Assembly (NCBI RefSeq): GCF_021654165.1
Contig: NZ_JAKFZN010000001.1
Coordinates: forward strand, 62,001-126,000
Length of the DNA stretch: 64,000 nt
Source: Nereida sp. MMG025
Lineage (GTDB): Bacteria; Pseudomonadota; Alphaproteobacteria; Rhodobacterales; Rhodobacteraceae
Direction of reading: 5' to 3'
The number at the start of each line of letters is the position of its first letter. Positions within the stretch are counted from its first letter, which is position 1. The translations under genes and the position numbers were made by a program. Below are positions 34,453 to 44,161 of the stretch, piece by piece. The notes beneath the pieces are model-generated. The model was given only the letters and a program-made list of their open reading frames with translations, was not told the origin of the DNA and made no database searches.

Positions 34453-35778
34453 ATGGATCTTACCACATTGATCAGCGGCTTTGGCGGCGTGGCTTATACA
34501 CTTCTGGCCTTTGTTGTGGCGCTTTCGATCATCGTGGCGATCCATGAATACGGACATTACATTGTCGGGCGTTGGTCTGGCATTCACGCCGAGGTTTTCA
34601 GCCTTGGCTTCGGCCCTGTCCTGTATAGCCGGACCGACAAACGTGGCACTGTTTGGCAAATCGCAGCGCTTCCTTTCGGGGGGTATGTGAAGTTTTTGGG
34701 CGACGCGAATGCGGCATCCGTCGGCGGAGAAGAGGGCGGCCCCACCGGGCGCAACACCATGACAGGCGCGCCCCTTTGGGCGCGGGCGGCCACCGTTGCA
34801 GCCGGTCCGATTTTTAACTTTATCCTGACGTTTTTGATCTTTTCGGCCGTGGTGTTTTTCAATGGCCAAACGGCCAATCCTTTGAAAGTCGACAGTTTCC
34901 CACCTTTGCCACCGCAGGTTCAACTGGAGCTGCAAGAGGGCGACCAACTTCTGCAAATCGAAGGTCTAGAGGTCAGCACGGCGGAAGCGTTTGGTCAGAT
35001 CATTGACGCCCTTCCTGTCGAACCGCGGCTGGATTACACGGTGCTGCGCGACGGCCAAGAGGTGACTGTGGAGGGGCCATTCCCCTATGTGCCGCTTATC
35101 AGCAGCATTGCCCCGCGGTCTGCCGCCATCTCGGTCAATCTGCGTGTCGGTGACGTCATCACAGCGATTGATGGTGCGCCCATTTACGCTTTTAGCCAGT
35201 TACAGGAAGCGGTCGTAAATTCCGAAGGCTCTGCGCTGTTGTTGGACGTCTGGCGCGACGGTGAGGAAATGCAGTTTACGCTGGTGCCCAGACCGCGTGA
35301 CCAGCCGTTGGCCGACGGCACCTTTGAACGCCGCTGGATGATTGGCATCGGATCGGGCCTGTTCTTTGAGCCCGCAACCGAACCTTTGGGCGCATTTGCC
35401 GCGATGGGGGCGGGGGTCAGCCAGACCTGGGGGGTGATCACCAGTTCTCTGGACGGGTTAAAGCAAATCATCACAGGCGCCATCAGCACCTGTAATCTCA
35501 ATGGTCCGGTTGGCATTGCCCAAACATCGGCGGCTATGGCCAGCCAGGGGACGCAAAGTTTTATCTGGTTTATCGCTGTGCTTTCCACGGCCGTTGGTTT
35601 GCTCAACCTCTTCCCGATCCCTGTATTGGACGGCGGGCACCTTGTGTTTCACGCCTATGAGGCCGTGACAGGGCGCAAACCCTCTGACCGTGCGCTTCAG
35701 ATATTGATGGCGGCAGGGCTTACTTTACTGTTGTCGCTCATGATCTTTGCGCTTGGAAACGATATTTTCTGCCCATAA
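34453..35778 (+). CDS. rseP: Site-2 protease RseP (RIP metalloprotease)
   Basis: A 441-residue intramembrane zinc protease. The active-site HEYGH (His31, Glu32, His35) lies in the first membrane segment, and the second metal motif LDGGH lies in the C-terminal membrane region. One to two PDZ-like domains cover about 130-290. In E. coli RseP cleaves anti-sigma factor RseA; the target here is unknown. The place just upstream of bamA is the classic one. Confidence 0.96.
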   Translation: MDLTTLISGFGGVAYTLLAFVVALSIIVAIHEYGHYIVGRWSGIHAEVFSLGFGPVLYSRTDKRGTVWQIAALPFGGYVKFLGDANAASVGGEEGGPTGRNTMTGAPLWARAATVAAGPIFNFILTFLIFSAVVFFNGQTANPLKVDSFPPLPPQVQLELQEGDQLLQIEGLEVSTAEAFGQIIDALPVEPRLDYTVLRDGQEVTVEGPFPYVPLISSIAPRSAAISVNLRVGDVITAIDGAPIYAFSQLQEAVVNSEGSALLLDVWRDGEEMQFTLVPRPRDQPLADGTFERRWMIGIGSGLFFEPATEPLGAFAAMGAGVSQTWGVITSSLDGLKQIITGAISTCNLNGPVGIAQTSAAMASQGTQSFIWFIAVLSTAVGLLNLFPIPVLDGGHLVFHAYEAVTGRKPSDRALQILMAAGLTLLLSLMIFALGNDIFCP

Positions 35779-35816
35779 GGCAAAATCGGCTTTGCCCCAA
35801 AAGCAATCGGCTTTTG
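35779..35816 (+). repeat. Two imperfect tandem hairpins after rseP
   Basis: GGCAAA-atcggc-TTTGCC (35779-35796) is followed by CAAAAGC-aatcg-GCTTTTG (35798-35816). Both contain the phrase AATCGGCTTTgCCCC, so they form an imperfect tandem repeat of about 22 nt. No T-run follows. They may slow exonucleases at the rseP 3' end. Confidence 0.5.
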
Positions 35817-35874
35817 CCCCATTCCCGCCACATTTGCGGGCGACCGTCAGATGAACGCAAATGGAGTTGATCTG

Positions 35875-36003
35875 ATGCAAACGTTGAACGCTGGATACCG
35901 TGGCCTAAGCTTGATTATGGACCTGAATTGGGACCGTGCCTTGTATGTGGCGACGATTGCTGGCGCGCTCTGGGTTGGATCCTTCATCGGCACTCTTTTC
36001 TAA
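35875..36003 (+). CDS. Small membrane protein (42 aa) between rseP and bamA
   Basis: A 42-codon frame starting MQTLNAGYRG with GGAG eight bases upstream. An ATG 24 bases earlier is in frame but lacks a ribosome binding site. The C-terminal half (about 22-41) is one hydrophobic span rich in Ala, Gly, Leu and Val after a Trp-Asp-Arg flank. It is followed by a hairpin and a strong terminator, so it has its own 3' end. The composition and signals suggest a real protein of unknown function. Confidence 0.6.
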   Translation: MQTLNAGYRGLSLIMDLNWDRALYVATIAGALWVGSFIGTLF

Positions 36004-36024
36004 CATCCTTCCAAGGAATTTCTG

Positions 36025-36042
36025 CGTGCATCCGCCTGCACG
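36025..36042 (+). other. Stem-loop in the 3' UTR of the 42-aa gene
   Basis: CGTGCA and TGCACG pair around a TCCGCC loop, just before a terminator. With the terminator it makes a compact RNA tail. Confidence 0.45.
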
Positions 36043-36054
36043 TGGCAACACTTG

Positions 36055-36083
36055 CGCCGCCCTGGTTTGGAGCGGCGTTTTTT
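36055..36083 (+). terminator. Intrinsic terminator upstream of bamA
   Basis: A CGCCGC/GCGGCG stem, extended by CC/GG with a bulged A, is followed by six T. It separates the rseP and 42-aa gene transcripts from bamA. Confidence 0.82.
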
Positions 36084-36109
36084 CATTGTTCGGCTTCGTC
36101 GGGTTGCTT

Positions 36110-36138
36110 TTGACAAGCTGCAGAGAAGGGGGTAGTCC
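36110..36138 (+). promoter_or_regulatory. Sigma-70-type promoter for bamA
   Basis: A perfect TTGACA is followed after 17 bases by TAGTCC, about 30 bases before the bamA start and directly after the terminator. It implies that bamA-skp has its own transcription unit. Confidence 0.55.
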
Positions 36139-36167
36139 ACCCACACTGGATATCTGCTGCGGAGACC

Positions 36168-38510
36168 ATGAACATGGGCGTTTTTACGAATAAACTGGGC
36201 ACATTGCGCCAAGCGTGTTTAGGGCTCGGCCTCGCACTTGCGTTCACTGGCATGGCCGCGGCGCAGGCGTTTCAATTCTCCACCGTCGAAATCGAAGGCA
36301 ACCGCCGTGTAGAAGCAGGCACCATTCTGACGTTTGCGGGCATCTCGCGGGGTGAAACAGTTTCGGCCGGCCGTCTGAACGCAGCAACACAATCGCTTTT
36401 GGAATCGGGACTGTTTGAAAGCGTTGAACTTGAACCGCGTGGCAGCACGCTGGTGATCAAGGTACAGGAATTTCCGACGATCAACCGCATCAATATCGAA
36501 GGCAACCGCCGCATTGATGATGAACCGCTGATTGGGATCCTCAGTTCGCAACCACGCCGTGTGTATAGCCCCACCATTGCCGAACAAGACGCGCAACTGA
36601 TCACCGAAGCCTACGCACAGCAAGGCCGTTTGGCCGCCACGGTGAAGCCAAGCATCATTCGGCGTAGCGAAAACCGGGTGGACCTTGTGTTCGAAGTGAC
36701 CGAAGGCCGCGTGGTCGAGGTGGAACGCCTGTCTTTTGCTGGCAACCGCGCTTATTCGGACCGCCGCTTGCGTCGCGTTTTGCAAACCAAACAGGCGGGT
36801 GTGTTCCGTCAGGTGATCTCGAACGATACCTTTATTGAGGACCGTATCGAATTTGACAAACAGGTGCTGACTGACTTCTACCGCTCGCGCGGGTTTGTTG
36901 ATTTTGAGGTCCAGAATGTCACGTCAGAGCTGACCCGTAACCGTGACGGCTTTTTGCTTACCTTCAGTGTGCGCGAAGGCCAACAATTCACCTTTGGTGA
37001 AACCACGGTCGTCAGCCTGATCGATGATGTGGACGAATTCGATTTCCAAGACGCGCTGAAGCACCGCGTTGGATCGGTTTATGCGCCAAGCGTGATTGAA
37101 AACAACATTGCGCGTCTGGAACGCCGCGCTTTGCAACTGGGCCTGAATTTCATTCGGGTCGAACCCCGCGTCACCCGCAATGACCGCGATCTGACCCTTG
37201 ATATCACCTATGAGCTGAGCCGCGGCCCGCGCGTGTTTGTCGAACGGATCGATATCGAAGGCAACAACACAACGCTTGACCGTGTGATCCGTCGCCAGTT
37301 CAAGATTGTCGAAGGGGATCCGTTCAACCCACGCGAAATCCGTCAGTCCGCCGAACGTATCCGTGCGCTTGGGTTCTTCTCGAACGCGGATGTGTCGGCG
37401 CGCGAAGGCTCGTCGCCCGAACAGGTGATCGTCGATGTGGACGTCGAAGAACAGCCAACGGGGTCGCTGACCTTTGGCGCAAGCTATGGCACGAACGACG
37501 GCTTTGGCGTTGCCATCCAGTTTCAGGAACGTAACTTTCTGGGCCGCGGGCAGCTGTTCTCATTCGGTTTCAATACCGCCGATGGAAGCGAGTCTGTAGA
37601 CTTTAACTTCGTTGAACCCGCCGTTCTGGATCGGGATCTCTCGTTTGGCCTGCGCGGATTTTACGGCACAACTGACAGCGAATTTGCGGCCTATAATACC
37701 GAACGTGCCAGCCTTTCCCCGTCTTTGACCTTCCCGGTCAGCGAAAACGGTCGCCTGTCTGTGCGCACCACGCTTGGATTTGACGAAGTGTTGGAAGTGC
37801 AGGATGGCTCGAATTTTGAAAATGACGGCATCACGGTTATTCCAGCCTCGTCGGATTTGCTGGTGGCCGAACAGGACTTGGGGCGCCGCGATTATCTTTC
37901 TGTCGGCTATACCTATTCCTTCGACAACCGCACATCGGGGCTGAACCCCAATGCGGGCGTGCTGTTCCGGTTTGGACAGGACTTCGCGCTGGCGGGTGAC
38001 AAGGAATATATCAAGACATCGCTGTTCTTGGGCGCTGAAACACAAGTTCTGAATGAAGAAGTCACCTTGCGTGCGATTTTCGAAGGTGGGGTGCTGAATT
38101 CACTTGGCGACACCGACAGTTCGATCATTGACCGCTTTTCGGTCAATGGCACGATGCGCGGGTTTGAACCCAATGGTATCGGTCCTCGTGATTTGAATGC
38201 CCCGAACGAAGACGCTTTGCGCGGGAATTACTTTGCGCTGGCGCGGTTTGAAGCCGACTTCCCGCTTGGGTTGCCAGAAGAATACGGCATCAACGGTGGT
38301 GTCTATTTTGATATCGGCTCGGTCTGGGGGCTGGATAATGATCTGAACGGCGCGATTGATGACAGCCTGATCTGGCGGTCCTCGGTGGGGGTCTCACTGT
38401 TTTGGGACACAGCACTTGGGCCTTTGCGTTTTAACTTCTCAAAGCCGCTCGAGTTTGAGGACTATGATAAAACGCAAACCTTTGATCTGACGGTTTCGAC
38501 CTCTTTCTGA
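36168..38510 (+). CDS. bamA: Outer-membrane assembly factor BamA
   Basis: A 780-residue outer-membrane protein that inserts beta barrels. A signal peptide (cleavage near AAAQA, about 33) is followed by five POTRA domains (about 38-370, with repeated IEGNRR-type starts) and a 16-strand barrel. The barrel holds the VRGF-type loop motif as MRGFEPNGIGPRD. It ends in the aromatic residue Phe, the typical barrel signature. Met3 is a possible alternative start. Its stop overlaps the skp start. Confidence 0.97.
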   Translation: MNMGVFTNKLGTLRQACLGLGLALAFTGMAAAQAFQFSTVEIEGNRRVEAGTILTFAGISRGETVSAGRLNAATQSLLESGLFESVELEPRGSTLVIKVQEFPTINRINIEGNRRIDDEPLIGILSSQPRRVYSPTIAEQDAQLITEAYAQQGRLAATVKPSIIRRSENRVDLVFEVTEGRVVEVERLSFAGNRAYSDRRLRRVLQTKQAGVFRQVISNDTFIEDRIEFDKQVLTDFYRSRGFVDFEVQNVTSELTRNRDGFLLTFSVREGQQFTFGETTVVSLIDDVDEFDFQDALKHRVGSVYAPSVIENNIARLERRALQLGLNFIRVEPRVTRNDRDLTLDITYELSRGPRVFVERIDIEGNNTTLDRVIRRQFKIVEGDPFNPREIRQSAERIRALGFFSNADVSAREGSSPEQVIVDVDVEEQPTGSLTFGASYGTNDGFGVAIQFQERNFLGRGQLFSFGFNTADGSESVDFNFVEPAVLDRDLSFGLRGFYGTTDSEFAAYNTERASLSPSLTFPVSENGRLSVRTTLGFDEVLEVQDGSNFENDGITVIPASSDLLVAEQDLGRRDYLSVGYTYSFDNRTSGLNPNAGVLFRFGQDFALAGDKEYIKTSLFLGAETQVLNEEVTLRAIFEGGVLNSLGDTDSSIIDRFSVNGTMRGFEPNGIGPRDLNAPNEDALRGNYFALARFEADFPLGLPEEYGINGGVYFDIGSVWGLDNDLNGAIDDSLIWRSSVGVSLFWDTALGPLRFNFSKPLEFEDYDKTQTFDLTVSTSF

Positions 38511-39103
38511 TGCGCGGCGCTGGCAAAACGCTGGCAATCTGGGCCGCGGTGATAGCCGCGGTCTGCACGCCCGTCACGGCCCAAGAGGCAAGCCAACCGC
38601 CTGCATCCAGAGAACTTGCGCCCCAAATCCCGTTCACCGTGGTGCCGCAGAATACGCTGCTTATTCTGGACAGCGACCGGTTCTATCTGCAAAGCGCATT
38701 TGGCCGCAGGATCGCGGCGGAACTGGAGGCGGAACGCACCAGACTTCTAGCCGCCAAAGAGCAGGTGGAAGCCGAGCTGGAGGCCGAAGAAGCCCGTTTG
38801 GTAACCCTGCGTGACACCACCGCACCAGAAGACTTCGCCAAAATGGCCGACGCTTTTGATGCCCGCGTGCAAGAAGCACGCCGCGCCCAAACCCTCACGT
38901 CCCGCGCATTAAGCCGCCAGGAAGAAACGGCCCGTCAGCAATTTTTCCAACGCTCCCTGCCGGTTTTGGCGCAGTTGGTTGCCGACAGCGGCGCGCTTGC
39001 CATTCTTGAACGCTCAACAGTTTTTCTATCGGCTGACAATATCGATATCACCGACGCCGCCATCGAAGCGGTTGACGCAGCTTTTGGCGATGGCACGCAA
39101 TAG
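38510..39103 (+). CDS. OmpH/Skp family periplasmic chaperone
   Basis: A 197-residue exported protein with a signal peptide (cleavage near VTAQEA, about 27). An OmpH-like strand, TLLILDSDRFYLQSAFGRR, precedes a long charged coiled-coil arm rich in Glu, Ala and Arg (about 78-145). Skp trimers hold unfolded outer-membrane proteins for BamA. It is translationally coupled to bamA. The sequence is diverged, as usual for the family in alphaproteobacteria. Confidence 0.88.
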   Translation: MRGAGKTLAIWAAVIAAVCTPVTAQEASQPPASRELAPQIPFTVVPQNTLLILDSDRFYLQSAFGRRIAAELEAERTRLLAAKEQVEAELEAEEARLVTLRDTTAPEDFAKMADAFDARVQEARRAQTLTSRALSRQEETARQQFFQRSLPVLAQLVADSGALAILERSTVFLSADNIDITDAAIEAVDAAFGDGTQ

Positions 39104-39203
39104 CCCCACGCAATAGCCCTTGGCTTCCTTGCCCCAAAGGGCACATCTTGTTAGTCAGATTGTAAACACTCACGATCCAGAATGATAAGGGATTCAAAAC
39201 CTA

Positions 39204-39665
39204 ATGAGCGACGATCTGAAATCTGCAGATATTGGCCTGATCCAACGGATCATCCCGCACCGTTATCCCTTTCTTCTTGTCGATAAGGTGGTCGACATTG
39301 ATGGCTACGCATCCGCCGTTGGCATCAAGAATGTGACGATGAACGAGCCGCATTTTCAGGGGCATTTCCCCTCAAAGCCGATTATGCCAGGGGTCACGAT
39401 TATCGAAGCTATGGCGCAGACATCGGCCGTGATGGTCGGTGTGGCGATGGATATGGTCGACAAGGATTTGCTGGTCTACTTTATGGGCATCGACAACTGT
39501 AAATTCCGCCGCATGGTCACGCCAGGCGATGTGCTTCGGATGGAGGTTGAGACGACACGCGGTAAACCCGGCGGCAAGGTCTGGAAGTTCCGCGGCGTTG
39601 CAACGGTCGATGGCGAAATGGCCGCAGAATGTGATTTTACCGCCATGATGGACCTGCCCAAATAG
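39204..39665 (+). CDS. fabZ: 3-hydroxyacyl-ACP dehydratase FabZ
   Basis: A 153-residue hot-dog-fold dehydratase of fatty-acid elongation. The catalytic pair is His54 in [12 protein letters not shown] and Glu68 in IIEAMAQ, the same positions as in E. coli. A 100-base gap separates it from skp; lpxD often lies there in other proteobacteria but is absent here. The stop codon touches the lpxA start. Confidence 0.97.
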   Translation: MSDDLKSADIGLIQRIIPHRYPFLLVDKVVDIDGYASAVGIKNVTMNEPHFQGHFPSKPIMPGVTIIEAMAQTSAVMVGVAMDMVDKDLLVYFMGIDNCKFRRMVTPGDVLRMEVETTRGKPGGKVWKFRGVATVDGEMAAECDFTAMMDLPK

Positions 39666-40451
39666 ATGGCCCGCGATATTCATCCCTCAGCCGTGATTGA
39701 AGACGGCGCAGAGATTGCCGACGGCTGCGTGATCGGCCCGTTCTGCGTGGTTGGCCCCAAGGTGCGTCTGCACGCAGGTGTCGTGCTCAAGTCCCATGTG
39801 GTTGTCACAGGCGATACCCAAATTGGACAGGACACAGTCGTTTTCCCGTTCTCCAGCATCGGTGAAATTCCGCAGGACCTGAAATTCAAAGGCGAAGAAA
39901 CCAAACTTGTCATTGGTGCACGCAACCGCATTCGTGAGCATGTCACCATGAACACGGGCACCCATGGTGGGGGTGGTCTGACAAAGGTCGGCGATGACGG
40001 GCTCTTTATGGCAGGGTGCCACGTGGCACATGATGCCCAGATTGGTGACCGCGTTGTGATCGTTAACCAGACCGCCATTGCAGGGCACTGCATTGTCGAA
40101 GACGATGTGATCATCGGTGGGCTGTGCGGCATCCACCAATTCGTGCGTATCGGTCGGGGTGCCATCATCGGCGCTTTGTCGATGGTGACGAATGATGTAA
40201 TCCCGCATGGTCTGGTGCAAGGCCCGCGTGGCGAGCTTGATGGGCTGAACCTTGTGGGCCTGAAACGCAAAGGCGTGGACCGCGCCGATATCACCGCTCT
40301 GCGCGTTGCCTTTCAAACCCTGCGCCAAGGCGAGGGTAGTTTTGCAGAACGGGCCGAACGGCTGACCCAAGACAGTGATAGCGCTTATGTGGCCGATATG
40401 GTGCGGTTTATAACGGCCGCGACCGACCGCCACTTCCTGACGCCAAAATGA
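39666..40451 (+). CDS. lpxA: UDP-N-acetylglucosamine O-acyltransferase
   Basis: A 261-residue left-handed beta-helix enzyme that starts lipid A synthesis by 3-O-acylation of UDP-GlcNAc. Hexapeptide repeats run from about 8 to 190. The catalytic-type His lies in CHVAHDAQIGD, and the C-terminal helical part begins near 195 (GLKRKGVDRADI). It begins right after the fabZ stop and overlaps lpxI. Confidence 0.96.
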   Translation: MARDIHPSAVIEDGAEIADGCVIGPFCVVGPKVRLHAGVVLKSHVVVTGDTQIGQDTVVFPFSSIGEIPQDLKFKGEETKLVIGARNRIREHVTMNTGTHGGGGLTKVGDDGLFMAGCHVAHDAQIGDRVVIVNQTAIAGHCIVEDDVIIGGLCGIHQFVRIGRGAIIGALSMVTNDVIPHGLVQGPRGELDGLNLVGLKRKGVDRADITALRVAFQTLRQGEGSFAERAERLTQDSDSAYVADMVRFITAATDRHFLTPK

Positions 40452-41353
40452 TTGCCCTGATCGCAGGGCAGGGTGCATTGCCTGCACATCTGAGCGTTGC
40501 GATGCAGGCGCAGGGTCAAGCGCATGTGATCTATGCGCTGCAAGGACAGGCCCCCGATTTGGACGGGATCAAAACCTTTCGCTTGGAACAGCTTGGCACG
40601 CTGCTGGCCGAGCTTGGTGCGCAAGGGGTCACTCAGGTCTGTTTTGCGGGTGCTGTCACGCGGCCCCAGATCGATATGTCCGCGATTGATGGCGCGACCT
40701 TGCCGCTTGTTCCCAAGATCGCCGCGGCCATGGCGGGGGGGGATGATGGCACGCTGCGTGTGGCCATTGGCCTTTTTGAAGACGCCGGTTTTGACGTGAT
40801 TGGCGCACCTGCTATTTTGCCCGATCTGTTACCAAGCGCAGGTGTGCTTGGGGCCGTTCGTCCGTCCGAACGTGATCTAAAGGACATCACACGCGCACAG
40901 GATGTGCATGCGGCACTGGCTGCAGCAGATGTGGGTCAGGCCTGTATCGTGGCCCATGGTCAAGTGCTGGCCGTCGAAGCGATCAAAGGCACCGACTGGA
41001 TGATGCAATCGCTGATGGTCCAGCCCGCGCCAACAAATGCAGCCAGCACGGGCGATCTGTTTTCCGATCCGCTTGGCTTTGCGGCGGACGTCATGGGCGG
41101 GCCTGTGGTCGCACCTGTTGCCGCCGCCCAACGTGACCCAAGCCTTCCTACGGGTGGCGTGCTGTTCAAGGCTCCAAAACCCGCCCAGGACATGCGGATT
41201 GATCTGCCCACGATCGGTCCGGCAACGATTGATCGGGCTGCACATCTGGGCCTGAACGGCATCGCCCTTGGGGCAAACACCCAAGTGATCGAGCTGGACC
41301 GCGTGATCGCCGCAGCCGATGAAACAGGGTTGTTTGTTACGGTTATCCCATGA
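40448..41353 (+). CDS. lpxI: UDP-2,3-diacylglucosamine pyrophosphatase, LpxI type
   Basis: A 301-residue DUF1009 protein. LpxI replaces LpxH in many alphaproteobacteria and hydrolyses UDP-2,3-diacylglucosamine to lipid X by attack on the beta phosphate. An N-terminal Rossmann-like domain (IALIAGQGALP) is linked to a C-terminal domain holding KGTDWMMQS and FKAPKPAQDMRIDLPTIGP. The position between lpxA and lpxB confirms the role. It overlaps both by 4 bp. Confidence 0.93.
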   Translation: MIALIAGQGALPAHLSVAMQAQGQAHVIYALQGQAPDLDGIKTFRLEQLGTLLAELGAQGVTQVCFAGAVTRPQIDMSAIDGATLPLVPKIAAAMAGGDDGTLRVAIGLFEDAGFDVIGAPAILPDLLPSAGVLGAVRPSERDLKDITRAQDVHAALAAADVGQACIVAHGQVLAVEAIKGTDWMMQSLMVQPAPTNAASTGDLFSDPLGFAADVMGGPVVAPVAAAQRDPSLPTGGVLFKAPKPAQDMRIDLPTIGPATIDRAAHLGLNGIALGANTQVIELDRVIAAADETGLFVTVIP

Positions 41354-42486
41354 AGGTATTTGTCATCGCGGGCGAACCCTCTGGCGATGCGCTTGGTGCT
41401 GCGTTGATGGACGGGCTTGCAACGCTTGGGCAGCAGGTGGACTACCAAGGCATTGGTGGTCCGTTGATGCAGGCGCAAGGTCTTACCAGTCAGTTCCCCA
41501 TGTCAGAGCTTTCCTTGATGGGGATCGCTGAAATACTGCCCAAATATATGCACCTTAAACGCCGTATTCGCGAGACTGTTGATGCGGTGCTGGCAGCGCA
41601 ACCTGACGTCTTGCTGACAATCGACAGCCCTGATTTTTGCTTGCGCGTTGCCAAGGCCGTCAAAGCCCAAAGCACTATTCGCACAGTGCATTACGTTGCG
41701 CCAACCGTGTGGGCGTGGCGGCCCAAACGGGCGGCGAAAATGGCAGGCGTCATAGATCATGTTCTGGCGCTTTTTCCCTTTGAGCCGCCGTTGATGCAGG
41801 CCGAAGGGATGGGGTGTGATTTCGTCGGGCATCCCGTTGTGGCCCAACCCGTAGCAACCCCTGAGCAGGTGCAGTCGTTTCGCGCATCGCTGAACCTTTC
41901 CCCCGATGCGCCTTTGGTTCTGGCGCTGCCGGGGTCACGGCGGTCCGAGGTCAGCCGCCTTGCGCCGATTTTCGGGCAAGCCTGCCGCGATATTCTGGAC
42001 GCCCACCCAAACGCACAGGTCATCGTGCCTGCCGCGCCGTCTGTTGCGGCACTTGTTCAAGAGGTGACCCAAACATGGTCCGCGCCCGTTTGTGTCGTGG
42101 ATAGCGCCGATGCAGCGATGAAAAGAGCCGCCTTCGGTGCAGCGGATGTGGCCCTTGCCGCATCTGGCACGGTGTCGCTTGAATTGGCGGCGGCAGATAC
42201 ACCTATGGTTATTGCATATGACATGAATTGGATCAGCCGTCAGATCATTGGGCGAATGTTGCTGGTCGATACGGTGACGCTGGTCAATCTGGTGTCCGAA
42301 ACCCGCGCTGTTCCCGAATACATCGGCCCCGATTGCCAACCCGCGCAAATTTCGGCGGCGGCTCTTCGGGTTCTGGCAGATCCTACAGCGCAACATGATG
42401 CGATGGCCAAAACGATGAAAGCGTTGGGGCGGGGCGGGCAAGCACCTGGCGTGCGTGCGGCACAAGCGTTGTTGAACGCGGTTTAG
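41350..42486 (+). CDS. lpxB: Lipid A disaccharide synthase
   Basis: A 378-residue GT-B/GT19 glycosyltransferase that joins UDP-2,3-diacylglucosamine and lipid X. The N-terminal motif [14 protein letters not shown] is the family signature. [14 protein letters not shown] and the C-terminal [19 protein letters not shown] form the donor site. It ends the lipid A block, and its stop codon overlaps that of the convergent mnmA. Confidence 0.96.
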   Translation: MKVFVIAGEPSGDALGAALMDGLATLGQQVDYQGIGGPLMQAQGLTSQFPMSELSLMGIAEILPKYMHLKRRIRETVDAVLAAQPDVLLTIDSPDFCLRVAKAVKAQSTIRTVHYVAPTVWAWRPKRAAKMAGVIDHVLALFPFEPPLMQAEGMGCDFVGHPVVAQPVATPEQVQSFRASLNLSPDAPLVLALPGSRRSEVSRLAPIFGQACRDILDAHPNAQVIVPAAPSVAALVQEVTQTWSAPVCVVDSADAAMKRAAFGAADVALAASGTVSLELAAADTPMVIAYDMNWISRQIIGRMLLVDTVTLVNLVSETRAVPEYIGPDCQPAQISAAALRVLADPTAQHDAMAKTMKALGRGGQAPGVRAAQALLNAV

Positions 42487-43628
42487 GCGCCGCGCCAGAT
42501 CCAGCCACCGCCCAAGATGCGGCTGCTGTCGTCTTCGTAAAACACACAGGCTTGCCCCGGTGATACACCTTCTTCCGCGGTCAAAAGCTCTACCTCGGCA
42601 AATCCATCTGGTTTGCTGCGCAAAATCGCAGGGCGCGGCGGACGTGTTGAACGCACCTTTACCAGAATCTCGCGTTCTGCTGTGCCCTCGAACGGCCCAT
42701 CGCCAAGCCAATTCACTTCTTTGACGGGAATAGTGCGCGTGGCCAGCATATCCTTGGGGCCAACTACGACCTGTTTTGCATCAACGTCCAGCTTCACCAC
42801 ATAGAGAGGTTCTGCCAAACCGCCAATGCCAAGCCCGCGGCGCTGACCAATCGTGTAGTGAATCACCCCGTGATGACGGCCAAGCACTGTGCCGTCGGTA
42901 TCCACAATGTCACCCGGTTCTGCAGCACCCGGCCGCAGTTTTTCGATCACTTTTGCGTAGTCCCCATCGGGCACAAAACAAATATCCTGACTGTCGGGTT
43001 TGTCTGCGACGGCCAGCCCGTATTTTTCGGCCAAGGCGCGGGTTGCGTCTTTGTTGGGCAGATGGCCCAACGGAAAGCGCAGATAATCCAGTTGCTCGGG
43101 CGTGGTCGAGAACAGGAAATATGACTGGTCTTTTGTGGCATCTTCGGCGCAATGAAGCTCGGGGCCATGCGCGCCCATCTTGCGCTGAATATAATGCCCT
43201 GTTGCCATGCAATCAGCATCAAGGTCCTTGGCCGTTTCCAGCAGATCCTTGAATTTCACCCGTTCATTGCACCTGATACACGGCACCGGCGTCGCGCCAC
43301 CAAGATAGCTTTCGGCAAATTCATCCATCACGGCGTCTTTGAAAATGTTTTCATAATCAAGCACATAATGGGGGAAGTTCATGTCTTCTGCCACGCGACG
43401 CGCATCATGAATGTCGCGGCCTGCGCAGCACGCGCCCTTTTTGGCCAACGCGGCACCATGATCATAAAGCTGTAGCGTAACACCAACCACATCATAGCCT
43501 TCTTCGGCCAGTTGCGCCGCCACAACCGAACTATCCACACCGCCTGACATTGCAACGACAACGCGGGTTTCAGATGGCGGTTTGGCAAAGCCAAGCGAAT
43601 TCAGATCTGACGTCTTATCAAGGGCCAT
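42483..43628 (-). CDS. mnmA: tRNA 2-thiouridylase MnmA
   Basis: A 381-residue enzyme that thiolates U34 of certain tRNAs. The PP-loop is SGGVDSS near residue 29, with two functional Cys in [12 protein letters not shown] and DSQDICFV. The C-terminal beta domain is complete. The frame extends 23 codons upstream, but the ATG at 43628 begins the homologous part and has GGAAAG eight bases before it. It is divergent from sciP. Confidence 0.95.
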   Translation of the reverse strand: MALDKTSDLNSLGFAKPPSETRVVVAMSGGVDSSVVAAQLAEEGYDVVGVTLQLYDHGAALAKKGACCAGRDIHDARRVAEDMNFPHYVLDYENIFKDAVMDEFAESYLGGATPVPCIRCNERVKFKDLLETAKDLDADCMATGHYIQRKMGAHGPELHCAEDATKDQSYFLFSTTPEQLDYLRFPLGHLPNKDATRALAEKYGLAVADKPDSQDICFVPDGDYAKVIEKLRPGAAEPGDIVDTDGTVLGRHHGVIHYTIGQRRGLGIGGLAEPLYVVKLDVDAKQVVVGPKDMLATRTIPVKEVNWLGDGPFEGTAEREILVKVRSTRPPRPAILRSKPDGFAEVELLTAEEGVSPGQACVFYEDDSSRILGGGWIWRGA

Positions 43629-43769
43629 GTCAGCAGCTTTCCAAAGCAAAACGGAACGGGATTGGCAGACATATAATAAAATTCGACAGACTAACAAGGC
43701 GCAGTTTCACCGCTCCTTAAGACTGTTTGGGCAATATGGCCCAAAGGTTGAACGAAGAAAGGTTGTAAT

Positions 43770-44048
43770 ATGTTTTTGAAAAAGGTGGATGGGCCGCGCT
43801 CGGTCACACTTCCTGATGGGACAATTCTGACCCACGCAGATTTGCCAGCGGCCGATACGCGGCGGTGGGTGGCATCGCGCAAGGCCGCAGTGGTTATGGG
43901 CGTGTTGTATGGATTGATTGCCAAGGATGAGGCGTTGAAGAAGTATGCCCTGTCGGAAGAAGAGTTTGATGGGTGGTGTGCCGCGATCGTTGATCATGGC
44001 ACTGCCGCTCTAAAGGCGACCAAACTTCAAGACTATCGACAACCGTAG
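43770..44048 (+). CDS. sciP: CtrA inhibitor SciP (DUF1153)
   Basis: A 92-residue DUF1153 protein. The conserved core reads [15 protein letters not shown], then [13 protein letters not shown], and an HTH-like stretch [15 protein letters not shown]. In Caulobacter SciP binds CtrA on DNA and blocks its activation of transcription. Here it stands just upstream of ctrA on the same strand, 113 bases apart, which supports the assignment. Confidence 0.9.
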   Translation: MFLKKVDGPRSVTLPDGTILTHADLPAADTRRWVASRKAAVVMGVLYGLIAKDEALKKYALSEEEFDGWCAAIVDHGTAALKATKLQDYRQP

Positions 44049-44161
44049 GTTGTGCGTGTATCCCTAAGACGTTTTTTACGAGACGTTCAGGGGTTGTTAA
44101 CGATTTTTGGCAATGGTGGTCACCAGAAACGCCCAACGAACTGCCACTTTGGAGATCGCTT

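Noticed and set aside
44085-44099. LexA-like GTTC-N7-GTTA before ctrA
   Set aside because: The second half has a mismatch (GTTA for GTTC) and it overlaps a TTAAC CtrA half-site, which explains the bases better. One near match in a 64-kb window is expected by chance.
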